64,000 nt of DNA from Callaeas wilsoni (taxonomy: Eukaryota > Chordata > Aves > Passeriformes > Callaeidae), in the NCBI GenBank assembly GCA_013398955.1, contig VWPU01008482.1:62001-126000 (forward strand), written 5' to 3'. The position numbers were made by a program, and so were the translations under genes. The notes beneath the pieces were generated by a model. That model was given only the letters and a program-made list of their open reading frames with translations, searched no databases and was not told where the DNA came from. Positions within the stretch are counted from its first letter, which is position 1, and each line of letters begins with the position of its first letter. Shown in pieces: positions 1 to 12,014 of this stretch.

Positions 1-1013
1 TCAAAGTGAATTCTTTTATATTTCAGGGTGAATCCTTTTAAATTGATCTTTTCAGGTGATTTTTAAATAGAATTCCATTGGCATCTCTTTAATTGCAATG
101 CTACGGAGATTTTCTCCAGGAAAACCACCAAGGAATCGTCAGCACGATAGGATTGGCCAATATATTTTCAATTAAACTCTCCAATTCCTTGATCTAATTC
201 CATTATCCCAGAATTGTTAGGGTTGGATAGGAGCTCCAGGATCAAGTCCAAGCTCCAGGGAATGAATCCATTTTCCCTCCTGATTTTTCAGGTTTGTCTC
301 CTGAAGGTTTCCTTTGATCATCTCAGGTTTTTCACCTCAAGTTTTTCTTTTAACCCTGGTTCAAAGGATCCTAAAATCCAAACCTCCCAATTTATTTTTT
401 TATTTCAAAAGGCCAAGCAATCCTTTTCCTTAGCACAACTCCGTGGGTTTATTGTTTGGGTGGATACAAAGATTTCCTCCTCCAATAATTGAGACAAGTG
501 TGTTTTCCTTGGGATCTATTCCTAATAAAACAGTAGGGATTTCACATCTTGGGGGCTAAAAATAGCCAGGCCTTGGGTTTAATTACAGAGTTTTCTTCTC
601 CCGAAGATTGTGTGCGCCGGAGGTTGGAAGGGTTTTGTTTCCAAGGAAACAAATGCTCTGCGCTCGCCGTGCATCCGACGTTTTCCTGCAGGAAAATGCC
701 ATCGCCGGGCTCCCGGGAGAGGGGGGAGCGGGCGGTGGCATCGCCTCGCTGGCACAACCTGCATTCCCGTTTTCCTGGAACGGGAGCGTTTGTCTCCGGG
801 TGCCCTCGGAAGGGCTGGTGGCTCCATCCCAATCTCAGGCGGGGTCGCTCCGTGCTCCGAGTGCCCCTGGAAGCTGAGGGGCTGCGGGAGCGTGGTGGGC
901 GCCCGGAATTCCACACCTGGGACGTTTCCCAGCTCTGCTTCCACGCGGAATAGGAAACTGCTGAGTGCACAAGGGAGGTCGGCGCGGCCGTAGGCTTTGA
1001 CCTGGCAAGGGGA
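1..1013. other. Intronic or upstream sequence, no gene seen
   Basis: The first 540 bases are AT-rich and unremarkable. Bases 600-1000 are GC-richer with scattered CpG. No exon with credible splice sites and family resemblance was recognised, and no repeat could be named. Confidence 0.5.
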
Positions 1014-1288
1014 CACGGGGAATGGCTTCCCACTTCCAGAGGGTTAAATGGGATATTGGGAAGGAATTCCTCCCTGTGAGGGTGGGGAGGGCCTGGAATG
1101 GATTTCCCAGAGAAGCTGTGGCTGCCCCTGCATCCCTGGAATTGTCCTGGACAGGGCTTGGAGCATCCTGGGATAGTGGGAGCTGTCCCTGTCCATGGCA
1201 CTGGGTGAGCTTTAAGTTCCCTCCCTTTAAGTTCCCTCCCTTTAAGTTCCCTCCCAAACCAAACCGTTCCAGGATTCCGGGATTCTGG
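1014..1288 (+). mobile_element. CR1 LINE 3'-end fragment
   Basis: It contains the CR1 3' landmarks in order: GGGAATGGCTTCCCAC, GGGATATTGGGAAGGAATTC, GTGGCTGCCCCTG, GGACAGGGCTTGGAGC and CACTGGGTGAGCTTTAAG, ending near CATTCC-type octamers. It is truncated at the 5' side, as nearly all avian CR1 copies are. A 15-bp word near its end is triplicated (1210-1254). Confidence 0.9.
1210..1254. repeat. 15-bp tandem triplication inside a CR1 tail
   Basis: CTTTAAGTTCCCTCC occurs three times head to tail with no mismatch, at 1210, 1225 and 1240. The unit is the CR1 3' motif GGCTTTAAGGTCCCTTCC, so the array arose after insertion by local slippage. Confidence 0.95.
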
Positions 1289-2150
1289 GAAGAGTTGTTT
1301 TTATGCGTTGCAGGTGTGAGAGGCTTCCCAATTCCATCCCCATTCCTCTGAAAGTTAGGGAAATGGGAGCAATGAAAGTGGTCTGAAAATCACAGGAATG
1401 GGCAAACAGCTCGGGAAGAGTCCAGATGCCAAAGTCCAACTCTTTTTTCTGTGAGCGGAGGGGGTTTTTTGGAAATCTTTGGGAAGAGCCTCTCTTCTCC
1501 CTCTCCTGAGATAAGGATATTTAGAGGGCAGGGAATGTAAGTGATGAGGAATTACGGTTAAATTCATGCATTCACAAGGTGTGGATGTGTGACGTGGAAT
1601 ATTCTGGGAATCAGGATTAAATCCCTCCAAGGACTTGAACCTTTTCCTGAAAACTGCTCTGGGAGCAGCACTTCCTCAGCAGATCCAAAGGGGCTCCGGG
1701 AGAGCTGCGGAGAGAATTCCCAAAGCCATTATTTTGTGGTTTTGAAGTTTATTGTTGAGCCTCTGTGGAGAACAGGTGCACCCAGATGGAATTGGAAGGA
1801 ATATCCCCTTCCATTCCCAACGGAGCAGCTCCGAGGCTCTGTTTTTCTGTACCAGGCTCTGCACAACAAAGCTCAGCTTAACTGTGTGCAGTTAACTCTG
1901 GGAAATGTTCTGGCACATCCACTCCTCCCAAATTATTTAAAAATTAGTGCTGTTGTGAACGTTCACAGTTTCCAGCGTGCCAAAATCTCCTGGCTTGGCT
2001 GAGTGCATGGAGAAAGGAATATTAATGTGCTGCTGGGGGCTGGAACAGGAGTTATTTTCCGTGGAAAAATAACTGCTGTCAATGGGAGTTAATTTTTGTG
2101 GCAGAAATTTGAGGTGCAGTTGAGAGAGGAGCTTCAGTGTGTCAAGGGAT
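1289..2150. other. Intronic sequence, nothing recognised
   Basis: Mixed-composition DNA without a recognisable exon, RNA gene or named repeat. Confidence 0.4.
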
Positions 2151-2156
2151 TGATTC

Positions 2157-2255
2157 GTGATCCCGGAATTCCAGACTGGTTTGGACTGGGAGGGACCTCG
2201 AAGCTGATCTCGTGCCGTGGGCAGGGACTGGCCCGGGTTGCTCCAGGCCTCATCC
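2157..2255 (-). mobile_element. CR1 LINE 3'-end fragment (short)
   Basis: It reads as the reverse complement of the CR1 3' end: CCAGACTGGTTTGGACTGGG, AGGGACCTCGAAGCTGATCT, then GGGCAGGGAC. Only about 100 bp remain. Confidence 0.75.
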
Positions 2256-3389
2256 CTCCTCATCACCCGAAGGATGTACGGAACAGAATCCCACTGTTGG
2301 CTGGTTTTCCAATATTTTTGCTCTTCAGTTGTCAGAAGTTTTTTTCTCAGTTTGGGAAACTGGAGATTCCCAACTTTTCAGGGTTTAGGAGCTGTTTTAG
2401 AGTGAAAATCAGGGGTTGAAAGGGTCAGAGTGTTTGGGGGAGGGGGATGAAGAGCTTTGTCCTTAGGATTGAAAGCAGGACCCTTCCCTCTCTCCTGCTC
2501 CAAGGCACGTGGTTCTGGCATTCCCAGCTTTTCTCCGGATGCTGTAGGGATGTGACATGTGGGGATGGGACAGTGGTGACACCAGGCAGCCTTTGGGAGC
2601 TGCAGGTGGCCACTCACCTCCAATCCTTTGCAAGGATTTGGGATCTTCTCCTCCTGGGGTTCCCCGGGATCACCACGGCCGTGGCGGGTGTGGAACAGCC
2701 CCTTGGAAGTGAGGGAACCTGTGGAAAACGGGATTAAACTTCCCTGCCTGCTCCGGGGCTTCCTCCCTGTCACAAAATCCGATGGGACGGGAAATTTGGT
2801 AAAAAGTGTCCGTGCAGATGGATTTGTACTCGGGGGAACCCGAGGGGTGGCGGGAGCGAACGCTGGGGGAGAGAGCAGAAAGGAGCGGTCCCAGTGCCTG
2901 AGGAAAGCGCTGCTTTCCCCGGCTCCTGGCAGGAAATCGCTCCTCAAGTGGCGCTCCCGAACTGTCAGCTGCTTGTTTTAACACAAAACGTGTAAAAACC
3001 CAGCCCTGCTCCGCTCCAGGAGGTGGGAAAGCTCCGGAGAGCTGCAGCTTCAGGGCTTGGAGATGGGGGGAAAAACCCGTGGAGGGTTATAAGTCATGAT
3101 ATTATGACCCGTTCCAGAGGCAGTGATTTTATTCCCGTGTAAACGAGCGCCGTGGGGGAGGTGGAGGGAAACCGGGAAGGTTTGGGGATGCTCGGGGCCT
3201 TCCCACCCCCATCCCGCTCCTTGCTCCACGTCTGGAGATCCGGATCTTTGTGCTGGGATCTGAATCCCAGTCCAGCTTTGGATGCTCAGGGCTGGAAACG
3301 CCACGTGGGGGTTTCTTGCTCATCCAGGGGCTCCGCTTCCCTCCTGGCCTGCAGGCGGGAGTGGGAAGAGGGAAGAGAATTCCGGCACT
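2256..3389. other. Intronic sequence, nothing recognised
   Basis: Moderately GC-rich DNA without recognisable genes. It contains no clear CR1 copy or tandem repeat. Confidence 0.4.
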
Positions 3390-3870
3390 GGGCGTTCGTT
3401 CGCTGCTTTTCCAGAGGGTTTCCCTGGTGGAGAGGGACCCGGAGTCAGGGCTTGGAGAGCTCGGGAAGCCTCAGGATGCTGGATAGGAGAGATGGCTCCT
3501 CCCTGCTCCTCAGTCTACCCACGGGGGTCCTGATCACTGGGAATTTGCAGCTGGAGAAAAGGAGGCTGGGGAGGGACCTCCTGGCTCTGCACAAGTCCCT
3601 GACAGGAGGAGCCGGCCGGGATTGGGCTCTGCTCCCAGGGAACGGGGACAGGAGGGAACGGCCTGGAGGAAGGGTCAGGATGGGCATCAGGAGGAATTTC
3701 TTCATGGAAAAAGTGGTCAGGATTGGAAGGGGCTGGAGCCCCCATCCCTGGAGGTGTCCAGGGAATTCCTGGACGTGGCACTCAGAGCTCTGGGCTGGGG
3801 ACAGGGTGAGGTCACAGCTTGGACTCGATGACCTTGAAGAGCTTTTCCAACCTCAATGATTCCATGAATT
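3390..3870 (+). mobile_element. CR1 LINE 3' portion
   Basis: The stretch from 3545 is clear: GCTGGAGAAAAGGAGGCTGG, CTCTGCACAAGTCCCTGACA, GGAATTTCTTCATGGAAAAA, the CCCATCCCTGGAGGTGTCCA motif, and the terminal TTGGACTCGATGACCTTGAA with CCAACCTCAATGATTCCATG. The left limit is uncertain. In intact CR1 this corresponds to the last codons of the reverse-transcriptase ORF plus the 3' UTR; here it carries many lesions. Confidence 0.88.
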
Positions 3871-4886
3871 CCGGCTCTTTCCCCCCGTTGTTTGATTTCG
3901 TTTCATCCGGAGAGCAGCCAGCACTGCTGCTTCCCCAGCCGAGGGAATGTCTGCGTTGCCGGAGACGTGGAGCATCGAGGAAATTTCATTTTAGGCCCAG
4001 AGGCCGTGGTGGGTTCTGCTCCTGTCAGAGAAAGGGGGCCGGGTTTTCCTGGACTCACTTCCCTGCTGGGAACCCACATTCCCTGCAGGAGCTGCTCCCC
4101 AAGCTGGGAGAGCTCCGGAGGCTGCAAGGAGCCAAAGTGGGACATAAAATTCCATAAAATTCCAGCTCCCTGAAGAGGCAGTAAAACGGGAGGTGAAGAG
4201 GCAGTAAAACGGGAGGTGAGGATCCAGCCCAGGTGGGAACCCGGGAAGCTGCTCCGTGCGCGCGCTGCTCATTCCCAGCTCCCGGGGTTTGCCGTGCTCC
4301 CTCAGTGTGTGCTGGAAAGATGTCAGCAGAGCTGGTGTTGATGGAAAATAGATCCAAACATTCATTAATTGCCAGCTCAGCGAGTCTCAGACCCCTCTGC
4401 ACAAAGCAGCTGCCGCTGTTGAGTCATTTGGTTGGAAACTTTTCAGGAACTTCGCAGGGATGAGATGATTTTCCTTCTTTTCTTTCCATGTTTTCCTTCC
4501 CTCTGCTCCTTGTGCAGCTTTTCCTGCCTCTGTCCCACTCACCCCCCCAGTCTGGTGGCTCTGTCTCTCAGTTCAGCCCCTCCGGGTGAACTTGGAAACG
4601 CCTCCTCTTCCACGCTGAATTCCTTGGCTGGAGCGTTACCCGCCGGAAAACGGGATTTTATTTATGGGAAGAGGGGAAGGGAAGTGTTGGTGAGGAAGAT
4701 GGAGGTGCTGTGTCTGCCTGGGGAAGAGGAACGGTCCCAGGGGCACTTTGGGGTGGGATTTGTGGAGCACGGATCGGGGGTGGGTTGAGAGCTCCAGAAA
4801 TGGCAAATTCCTGCTGAAAAATGACTTTTAGGGATTGCATTTCTGGAAAACATCAAGTGCTTGTGCCAGCTCCTGAGAGTTTTTAT
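3871..4886. other. Intronic sequence with one short tandem duplication
   Basis: No gene is recognised. At about 4173-4218 a 23-bp word (GAAGAGGCAGTAAAACGGGA and its tail) is repeated twice. The rest is unremarkable. Confidence 0.5.
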
Positions 4887-5340
4887 CCAGAGCTCTGGAA
4901 ACTGAGAGCAACCCTGGAGCTGCTCCAGGGCTGGAGCTCCTCTGGAGCCAGGCTGGGAGAGCTGGGAATGTTCACCTGGAGAGGAGAAGGATCCAGGGAG
5001 AGCTCAGAGCCCCTGCCAGGGCCTAAAGGGGCTCCAGGAGAGCTGGAGAGGGACTGGGGACAAGGGATGGAGGGACAGGACACAGGGAATGGCTTCCCAG
5101 TGCCAGAGGGCAGGGATGGATGGGATATTGGGAAGGAATTCCTGGCTGGGAGGGTGGAGAAGCCCAGGAATGGATTTCCCAGATTTGCTGAGGCTGCCCC
5201 TGGTTCCCTGGCAGTGCCCAAGGCCAGGCTGGACGGGGCTTGGAGCAGCCTGGGACAAAGGGGGGTGTCCCTGGAAGGTGGCACTGGATGGGATTTTGGC
5301 TCCGTTCCCACCCAAAGCATTCCAGGATTCCATGATTTAA
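4887..5340 (+). mobile_element. CR1 LINE 3' portion, about 450 bp
   Basis: It carries AGGAGAAGGATCCAGGGAGA, CCTAAAGGGGCTCCAGGAGA, GGACACAGGGAATGGCTTCC, GGGATATTGGGAAGGAATTC and CTTGGAGCAGCCTGGGACA, ending in CATTCCAGGATTCCATGATT. Its subfamily matches the copies at 13205, 18360 and 37230. Confidence 0.92.
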
Positions 5341-6959
5341 TGATTCAGCACCTGGCACACCAAATCTCCCGCAGGTTTCAAGCCGCCCCACAGTTGGTAC
5401 AGCTCATTATTCGCCGGATAGAATTCCCAGATTTCTGAAAAAAAAGTAGATTATCTGAAAATTAGGGTTTGTGAGCTAATTGTCGTGAGTGGGTCTGTGT
5501 TTTGTGGCCTGAAATGAGTGTATTTTTCAGGATTTCCTGGAGGGTGGTGGTGCTTATTGTAAGGGTTGGCAAAATAATATTCCTGGAGCTCTTGGGCAGC
5601 CTGTTCAGGAAAAAGGAGGGAATTAGAATTGCAAATGAGGATTTCATCATCCTCGATCGGCGTGGCCAGCAAGGAGAGATGAATGAGAAGCTGCTCAGGA
5701 GCCCCAGCAATCGCGGCCGCCCCCGGTCCGTAAACGGCTTCGTGCTCCCCAGAGCGGCACTGGCGCGTGGCGGAAAACCCCAGGAATTCCAGAGCTCGGG
5801 AAAGGGTCGGTGCTGCCCTGCAGAACAGGCAGTGGAATGCCGGGAGCAGCGTGGGGGAAGTTCCTTTCGGGGTGGTTTTTGATGATCGGCTGGGGTGGTT
5901 GTGTGTTATCCTGATTATTCCATAATTAGCAACGAGGGGGAAGGAAAATATCCCTGAGAACATATTTAGGGTTTATTTACCTGGGGTGAAGCCCCGTTAC
6001 CGGGGGTGAAAACCCCAATATTACGTTAGTGTAGCTCTTTAAGCTGGGAAGGCAGAGCACTGAATAAACTTATTTTTATATTCCGTGCTTCTGGTTTGTC
6101 TCAAAATTCCCAAAATCTCCGCTGCTGCTTCTCGGGCTGCCGTGAGGACAGGGAACATTCCTGAGCCTCCACAGGAACCTGCTGCTGATTGAGGGGATGA
6201 AGGTGCCCGAGTGCTGGAGGCCTGGAGTGTTTCAAGGCAGCAGGAGAGCAGCGGCTGCCTTATGTAACTTTGCTGAAAGATGTGGAAAATAAACCGTTCC
6301 GGGCTGGTTTTCCGGTTGCCGCGCGGTTTTTCAGGAAACGTTTGAAGTTTCCCTGGAGGAGCATCAATGTTGGGGCTGCCAGGATGGCCCGGTGGGAGGA
6401 GGCTCCTCGTTAGCACGGCTTGCAAAGGCTAATTAATAAATAGATGGAATCTGGAAATGTGGCTTCGGATCCAAATGAACAATTTGGGGATTTGGGAAGT
6501 GAGCGGGAGTGGGAGGGAGGGAGGGAGAGAGGCCCAGTGGGTTCTGATCTCAGCCCTGGGGGTTTTATTCACGTCTGTGCTGCCGATCCTGCAGGTCCTG
6601 GGCTTTCACTCGGGATAATTATGGAACTGTCCAAGAAAGTGCAGGAGAAGAAGCCCAGGGAAGGATTATTATCCTTCCCACCCAGCCGCCCTCTGCCCAC
6701 TGCCGCGCTCCCTGCCATCGGCCGCGTCAGATTCGGGGTGCTGGATGCAGGGAAAGGCTGGGCTTTGAAGGGGGACGCCAGGAAAATGGGAATGGGGAGG
6801 GAAAACGCACAAACTCAGCGTGGTGGGGTCGGAAAACCCAGCAGCTCCTGGAAGTGGCTGTTCCAGAATTAGCAGAGGATTAATTTTGGCTTTTCCCCCG
6901 AGAACAGTGAGGGGAATGTTGGTGGCCAGTGTGACGGGTGTGCATTCCACAGGGTGGGG
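5341..6959. other. Intronic sequence, nothing recognised
   Basis: No exon or RNA gene is recognised. A GGGA-rich low-complexity patch lies near 6510-6530. Confidence 0.4.
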
Positions 6960-7240
6960 CTTTTCCCAGGCATGGAGGGACAGGACACAGGGAATGGCTT
7001 CCCACTGCCAGAGGATGGAATTGGGTGGGATATTGGGAAGGAATTGTTCCCTGTGAGGGTGGGGAGGTCCCACACAGGGTGCCCCCAGCAGCTGGGGCTG
7101 CCCCTGGATCCCTGGCAGTGCCCAAGGCCGGGCTGGACGGGATTGGAGCAGCCTGGGACAGTGAGAGGTGTCCCTGCCTGAGGAATGGGATGGGCTTTGA
7201 GGTCCCTTCCATCCCAAGCCATTCCATGATTCCATGATTT
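6960..7240 (+). mobile_element. CR1 LINE 3'-end fragment
   Basis: It opens with GGAGGGACAGGACACAGGGA, continues with GGGATATTGGGAAGGAATTG and CCTGGCAGTGCCCAAGGCC, and ends in two ATTCCATG octamers (about 7220-7236), the canonical CR1 terminus. Confidence 0.92.
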
Positions 7241-7861
7241 GGACATGTCTGTGTATCTGTATATCTACCTCCATCCGTGGATGCTGGGGACCTTTTCCGT
7301 GGATAAGGGGCAGAATTCCGTGGTCTCCACAAAATTCTTCACCACTGAGAGTAAAACTGGCTCCTGCCAAACCACAGTGGAGATGGAGCAAATCCAAGGA
7401 GAGGTGCAAACCTTTGGAGTACGGATCATCCATGCTCCATCTCGATCTTTTCCTTTAATTTGCCCCTATTTTTATAAACATTTTATATTTTCATAAATAA
7501 CATCAGTAGAAGGAAAATACGGATTTATGTCTCATCTCCCAGTTAGAGGAGAGAACCACACGGTTTTCCCAGTCTGGAAAAGCCTTTCCTTAGCTTTGAG
7601 TGCGTCGGAGCAGCCGGGGAGCCTGAGCGGGGCTGGAATGACACTGCCACTCTCCCCCTTCCTTGTATTTTTAAATTGGATTTGGCATCTTGATTGCTAC
7701 AACAGCTCCTCATTCCGCCTTTCCAGCTCGGAGTTAACTGCAGGGAGCGGGGCTTGGATCGTGGATCCTCTGAGATCCGCGGGGTCCTCTGCTGTCCCCT
7801 CCTGCTGCTTCGGGCACCCCCTCCTTGGGAACAGGGAATGTCATGGATCACTGATGGCTGC
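7241..7861. other. Intronic sequence, nothing recognised
   Basis: No gene, RNA or named repeat was identified. Confidence 0.4.
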
Positions 7862-8012
7862 TGAAATTTATCCATCACCTAGAGAAACCCCCCTCACACA
7901 CCGCCTGTAAAATCCCGTTTATCCGTCACCTATACAAATCCCGTTTATCCATCACCTCTAAAATCCCGTTTATCCAACGCCTATACAAATGCGTCTCCTA
8001 TAAAAATCCCCT
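7862..8012. repeat. Degenerate tandem repeat, about 26-bp period
   Basis: The word ATCCCGTTTATCC recurs at 7912, 7938 and 7963, followed by CATCACCT-like and TATACAAAT-like segments. Diverged copies flank it on both sides. It abuts the CpG-rich block that begins near 8090. Confidence 0.75.
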
Positions 8013-8089
8013 TTGTACCCGTTTCCCGACACCTTCGATTCCAGCTGATGGATAAAATCCCTTCCTTTGGTTGTCAAGGTGAAACGTCT

Positions 8090-8950
8090 GGAGGCTTCGG
8101 GCAGAAAACAACCCCGGCGAAGGGAAGATGTTTCGGTGCCCCCGAACTTTGCGCTTCCCGGAGGGGAGGGAGCGCCGCGCCCGCCCGGCGCCATCGGCGT
8201 CCCCTTTGTCACCCCCGCAAGGTGCGGGTGGGGCAGGGCGGCGTGGGCAGCTCCCTGCCAGCATTCCCGATCCATCGCCTGGCGCCGCTGGAAGCGCTTT
8301 CCTTCTCCTCCATCCATCCTCGGCTCTCCCAGCCCTCCCTTTGTCCCCGGGTCCCCTCCCGGCTCCGGCGGGGGCGCGGGTGGGGGGCCGGAATTTCGGG
8401 AGCCGCTCCCGGGCGGATGCAGCCCCATCTCCCACCCACCCCTGACGTCTCGATGCACCAGGGAGCCGTGGCGGGTTTGATGTGGAGCGGCGGGATTTAG
8501 ATCTTGTAAATCTTGTAAAATTCCATTTTATGCAGAGAGAGACACAAATCCGCCGGCGCCGCGCGGGGCGAGGCTGCGGCTGGCGCGGTCCCGGCTCCCG
8601 GGATTTTCCCGCAGGCACAGCACCTGGAGCCGGGCGCGGGCAGGGATGGCCAGGGGTGGGAGCCCGTGCAGAGGCGCAGCCCCGCTCCCGGGTGACAGGA
8701 GTGACAGAGGGAGTGACAGGAGGAGCGCAGAGCACTCCCCTCTCCGCTCGCAGTGACCCCTGGCAGGGAGCTGGCAGCCCTGGCAGAGCTTTCCTGCCGC
8801 TCCTGCTTTGGCGGGATGGATAATCCAGGCCTTTTCCCTCCAAACCCCGCTCCCTCCTGCCCGTAACCCCTCGCCTGGAGCTGCATCCCTGCTGCACCCC
8901 GGGAATCTCATCCCTGTGGATGCTCCGCGGGAGGGACCCGCCAGCGGAGT
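8090..8950. promoter_or_regulatory. CpG-rich block, candidate CpG island or alternative promoter
   Basis: By eye this is the densest CpG and GC stretch of the first 36 kb, with CGCCGCGC-type words and many CCGG and GCGC sites (for example 8160-8260, 8360-8420 and 8545-8600). CpG islands of this kind usually mark promoters, and long PDE4B isoforms start from several separate first exons. No protein-coding first exon that I recognise follows it. The promoter role is therefore inference; a lineage-specific GC-rich patch is the alternative. Confidence 0.35.
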
Positions 8951-10410
8951 TTCTGCAGCGTCACAAAACTTTGCCTCGGATCTGAAGGAAGGAGGGATGT
9001 GACCTGGAAAGGAGGAACAGGAAAAAGGGGATGTTGCTGCAGCTTGGAAAAGCTTCTTTTCCCCCCCTGTCTCAGGATCACTGGAAGGGATTATACAAAT
9101 GAGAGCAGGAAACTGCAGTCAGGGGGGTGCCAGAAATAGATTTATTTTTTCTTTCTCCTGCTAGAAATGAAGAAATTTGGGAGTCCGTAGAGGCTGTTCC
9201 ACACGCACCCCCACTTTTTGATTGCCAAGGCATTTGCATTCCTCTAGCAAGTGACATCCACCTGCAATGGGAGTTGCCATGTAATCCCAAAGAACAAAAA
9301 CTCCTGGAAACATCTCCGTGCCACTGAGCCAACTCCAGAGAGACCCAAGTTTGGAACAAGCAGGACATGTCCTGACTCTTTTCGGATGACAGAAGAGAAG
9401 GATCAGCTGGGAAGATGTTAAATATTAATATTTTACCCAATCGCCGCCATTCGTGGATTTGGTGAGTATGCCATGGGTTCGTCCGGATCACAGCAGTTCT
9501 GGTGGGCACAAAAGCTTGGAAATCAGGGCTTTTCCTGGCTGAAAAGCAGCTGCTGGACGGGAACGTGGAGAAGGGGGTTCCTGGAGCTGTGGGTTTGCTG
9601 AATGTTTTCTTCTTTGATCTTCCCTGCTCGGAGTTTGATCGGAGGCGCCCTCGCGACGCCTCCGAACGGGGACTGTGGGGACAGGGTGGGGAAAGGATGG
9701 AAAATTTCCTGTTGTCCTGGTTTATTTTCCTTCTCAGGTGTTTATGAACTTCAATTTTCCTTTAAAAATTAATGAGTCCCTGAAACGTCCTTTGGCTGGA
9801 GTGATTCCATGGTGCCACCTCAGCACCTTCTCCAGGCTGTTGGCAGCCCCTGTTGCATTTTAATGAGCAGATGGAGCAGCTGCTGCTGCCTCTGCTCCGG
9901 CCAGGGCAGGGGGAGAGGGAGAGCACGGGGAAATTCCAGAGGCATTTCCCAGGCTGGGGTTGGGAGACGGCACCAAAACCTCATTTTATAGGTAAAGATC
10001 CGCTGGTGGAGTTCAGGGCTGGAGTCTTTGGCTGGCGTGATCCATGTGGTCTTCCAGTGTGGATAACCTATGGAATCTGTGAGAATGTGGAGGTAATTTT
10101 GTATTCTAGATGTTCCAATCCTGCATCCCGTGATCTCACCTATACACAGATCTTCTGGTTTTACACAGAATTTATTCTCTGTAATCTCATTATGGCTTTT
10201 AATCGTTTAACCGCGGCTCTGGGATCAACCTACAGCTCAGTATTTGTGTATAGGAATAAAAATACCCAGGCTCCGAGCCTTGGAATGCTGCTGGGATGGG
10301 ATTGGGTTCTCCAGAGCGCGTCCTGCTCCTCAAGGGGTGCCCTGTGCGGAGTTCCAGGGACAAGAGAACGGGAAGGGAAAGGTTTAGAGAAGAGGAGAAA
10401 TGCAGAGCCT
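8951..10410. other. Intronic sequence, nothing recognised
   Basis: AT and GC content vary, but no exon, RNA gene or clearly named repeat was found. Confidence 0.4.
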
Positions 10411-10650
10411 GTGTTAAAGTCATGGAATCCTGGAGTGGGTTGGGTTGGAGATCACCTCCTTCCATCCAGGGACACCTCCCACTATCCCGGGGTGCTCCAG
10501 CCCAGCCTTGGACACTTCCGGGGATCCAGGGGCAGCCACAGCTTCTCCGGTAAATCCATTCCAGGGCCTGACAGGGAACGATTCCTTCCCAACGTTTCTT
10601 CCTAACATCCAATCTAACCCAGCCTATCCTGGAGTTTTTCCCACGGCTTC
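10411..10650 (-). mobile_element. CR1 LINE 3'-end fragment
   Basis: The reverse-complement CR1 signature starts at TCATGGAATCCTGGAGTGGG, then CAGGGACACCTCCCACTATC, GATCCAGGGGCAGCCACAGC and TTCCTAACATCCAATCTAAC. It is somewhat diverged. Confidence 0.88.
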
Positions 10651-11393
10651 CCCTCGATGTTTTGCAGGGGCAGTTGTTGGTTCGGTTTGGAAAGTTCCTC
10701 CTGAGGAGGATTCCCAATAAGCCAAGAAAGAGGAATATTGGGTGGGAAGTGGTAACTGATTTGCCAGATTTACAAATGAAGGGGAGAGGAGAGACTTCGT
10801 GCATGAATTGTGGGCAAAATCAACTCCCAAAGAGCCCAGGGAGTTATGGAAAAAGGGTTTCCTTTGGAGGAAGGAGAGCCACATTTCTGTTGCTGCAAGA
10901 GAACAGCAATAATTTTAGCTCCAGGAAGTGGAACAAACACGGAGCAGCCCCAAAATCCCAGCAGGGGAGGTTGTCAGGGATGGGGCCTGGCACGGATCGG
11001 AGCCATCGGATCAGCCAGGGAAGTGTCAGGTCATTAAAACTGGGGGCTCAAAGGGAGCCTGGTCAGGGTATGGATTTATGGAGGAAGGGATAAAGTTATC
11101 CCATAAAACCTCACTTCACCTGTGCCCGGGTGAAAACAAAGCCAGTTCTTCACCCCGTGCTGGCCAAGCTTGAGTCAGACTGAGCCTTGCTAATCCTGAC
11201 TGCTAATCCAGCTCCTGAGTGCTGTTCAGAGCCCATGTCGTGGGTGAGACTCGTCAATTCCTGGCTGAAATTTCTTCAGGGATTTCTTTCCTCTGGAATA
11301 AATTATTTGGGCTCCTTCTGAGCTTCTCCCTCCTCTGTCCCATCGTCCAAAAGGACATTTTTAACTGGCTCCTCACCCTGGCCTCGGGGAAGG
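10651..11393. other. Intronic sequence, nothing recognised
   Basis: No gene or named repeat was identified. Confidence 0.4.
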
Positions 11394-11462
11394 TGGGGTG
11401 CCCGTGGCAGGGGTTGGATTAGATGACCTTTCAGGCTCCCTTCCAAACCATTCCCTGATTCC
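11394..11462 (+). mobile_element. CR1 LINE extreme 3' end
   Basis: About 70 bp remain: GGTTGGATTAGATGACCTTT, then CCCTTCCAAACCATTCC and a decayed octamer tail. This matches the last bases of CR1. Confidence 0.75.
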
Positions 11463-12014
11463 ACGGATGGCCTTGAGCTTCCACGTTCTCCCCCAGGTTC
11501 AGGAGAGCAGCTGGTGGCTGTGTGGGACATCGGTGGCCGCTGCCTTCGGGTGCAGAGGGGAGGGCTCTGCTCTGTGCTGAGGGCTGGGAATGGGGCTTGG
11601 AACACGTTTTGGGCAAGTGGAAACTGGGATGGCACCGGCAGAGCAGCTCCTGCTGGAGAAATGTGGGAATTCGTGGTTGTTCACAGGGATGGCTCCAAAC
11701 TCCCGTCCGGCCCCTGCACTGGAGCTGCAGAGGCTGAACTTTTGCGGGGTGGGGGGGAGCAGAAACTCTGCTGATACGAAGTGATGGGACCAAATCCCAG
11801 GATTCCTGACAGCTCAGGAATCTTGGAGAGCTGCTCCACAGCTCGCAGATAGCAGCTGGAGTGGCAGGTCCTCCTGGAACGCAAACAGATTTGTCGGTGC
11901 AGTGATAACCACGGGACCAGGAGTCACCCTGACCTTGATTCCCTCAGCTCCCCTGCTCCAGGCTGAGATGTTGCCGTTGGACCTGAGGCTGGAGGGGTTT
12001 TCCATAATGTGGTA
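11463..12014. other. Intronic sequence, nothing else recognised
   Basis: Apart from the dispersed word at 11598, no gene or named repeat was identified. Confidence 0.4.
11598..11623. repeat. Dispersed word shared with the 14.6-14.9 kb array
   Basis: TGGAACACGTTTTGGGCAAG with the next few bases recurs nearly identically at 14645 and 14914. The element it belongs to was not identified. Confidence 0.6.

Noticed and set aside
8444..8451. CRE-like TGACGTCT (also at 18280 and 58525)
   Set aside because: They are one base short of the palindrome and common by chance.
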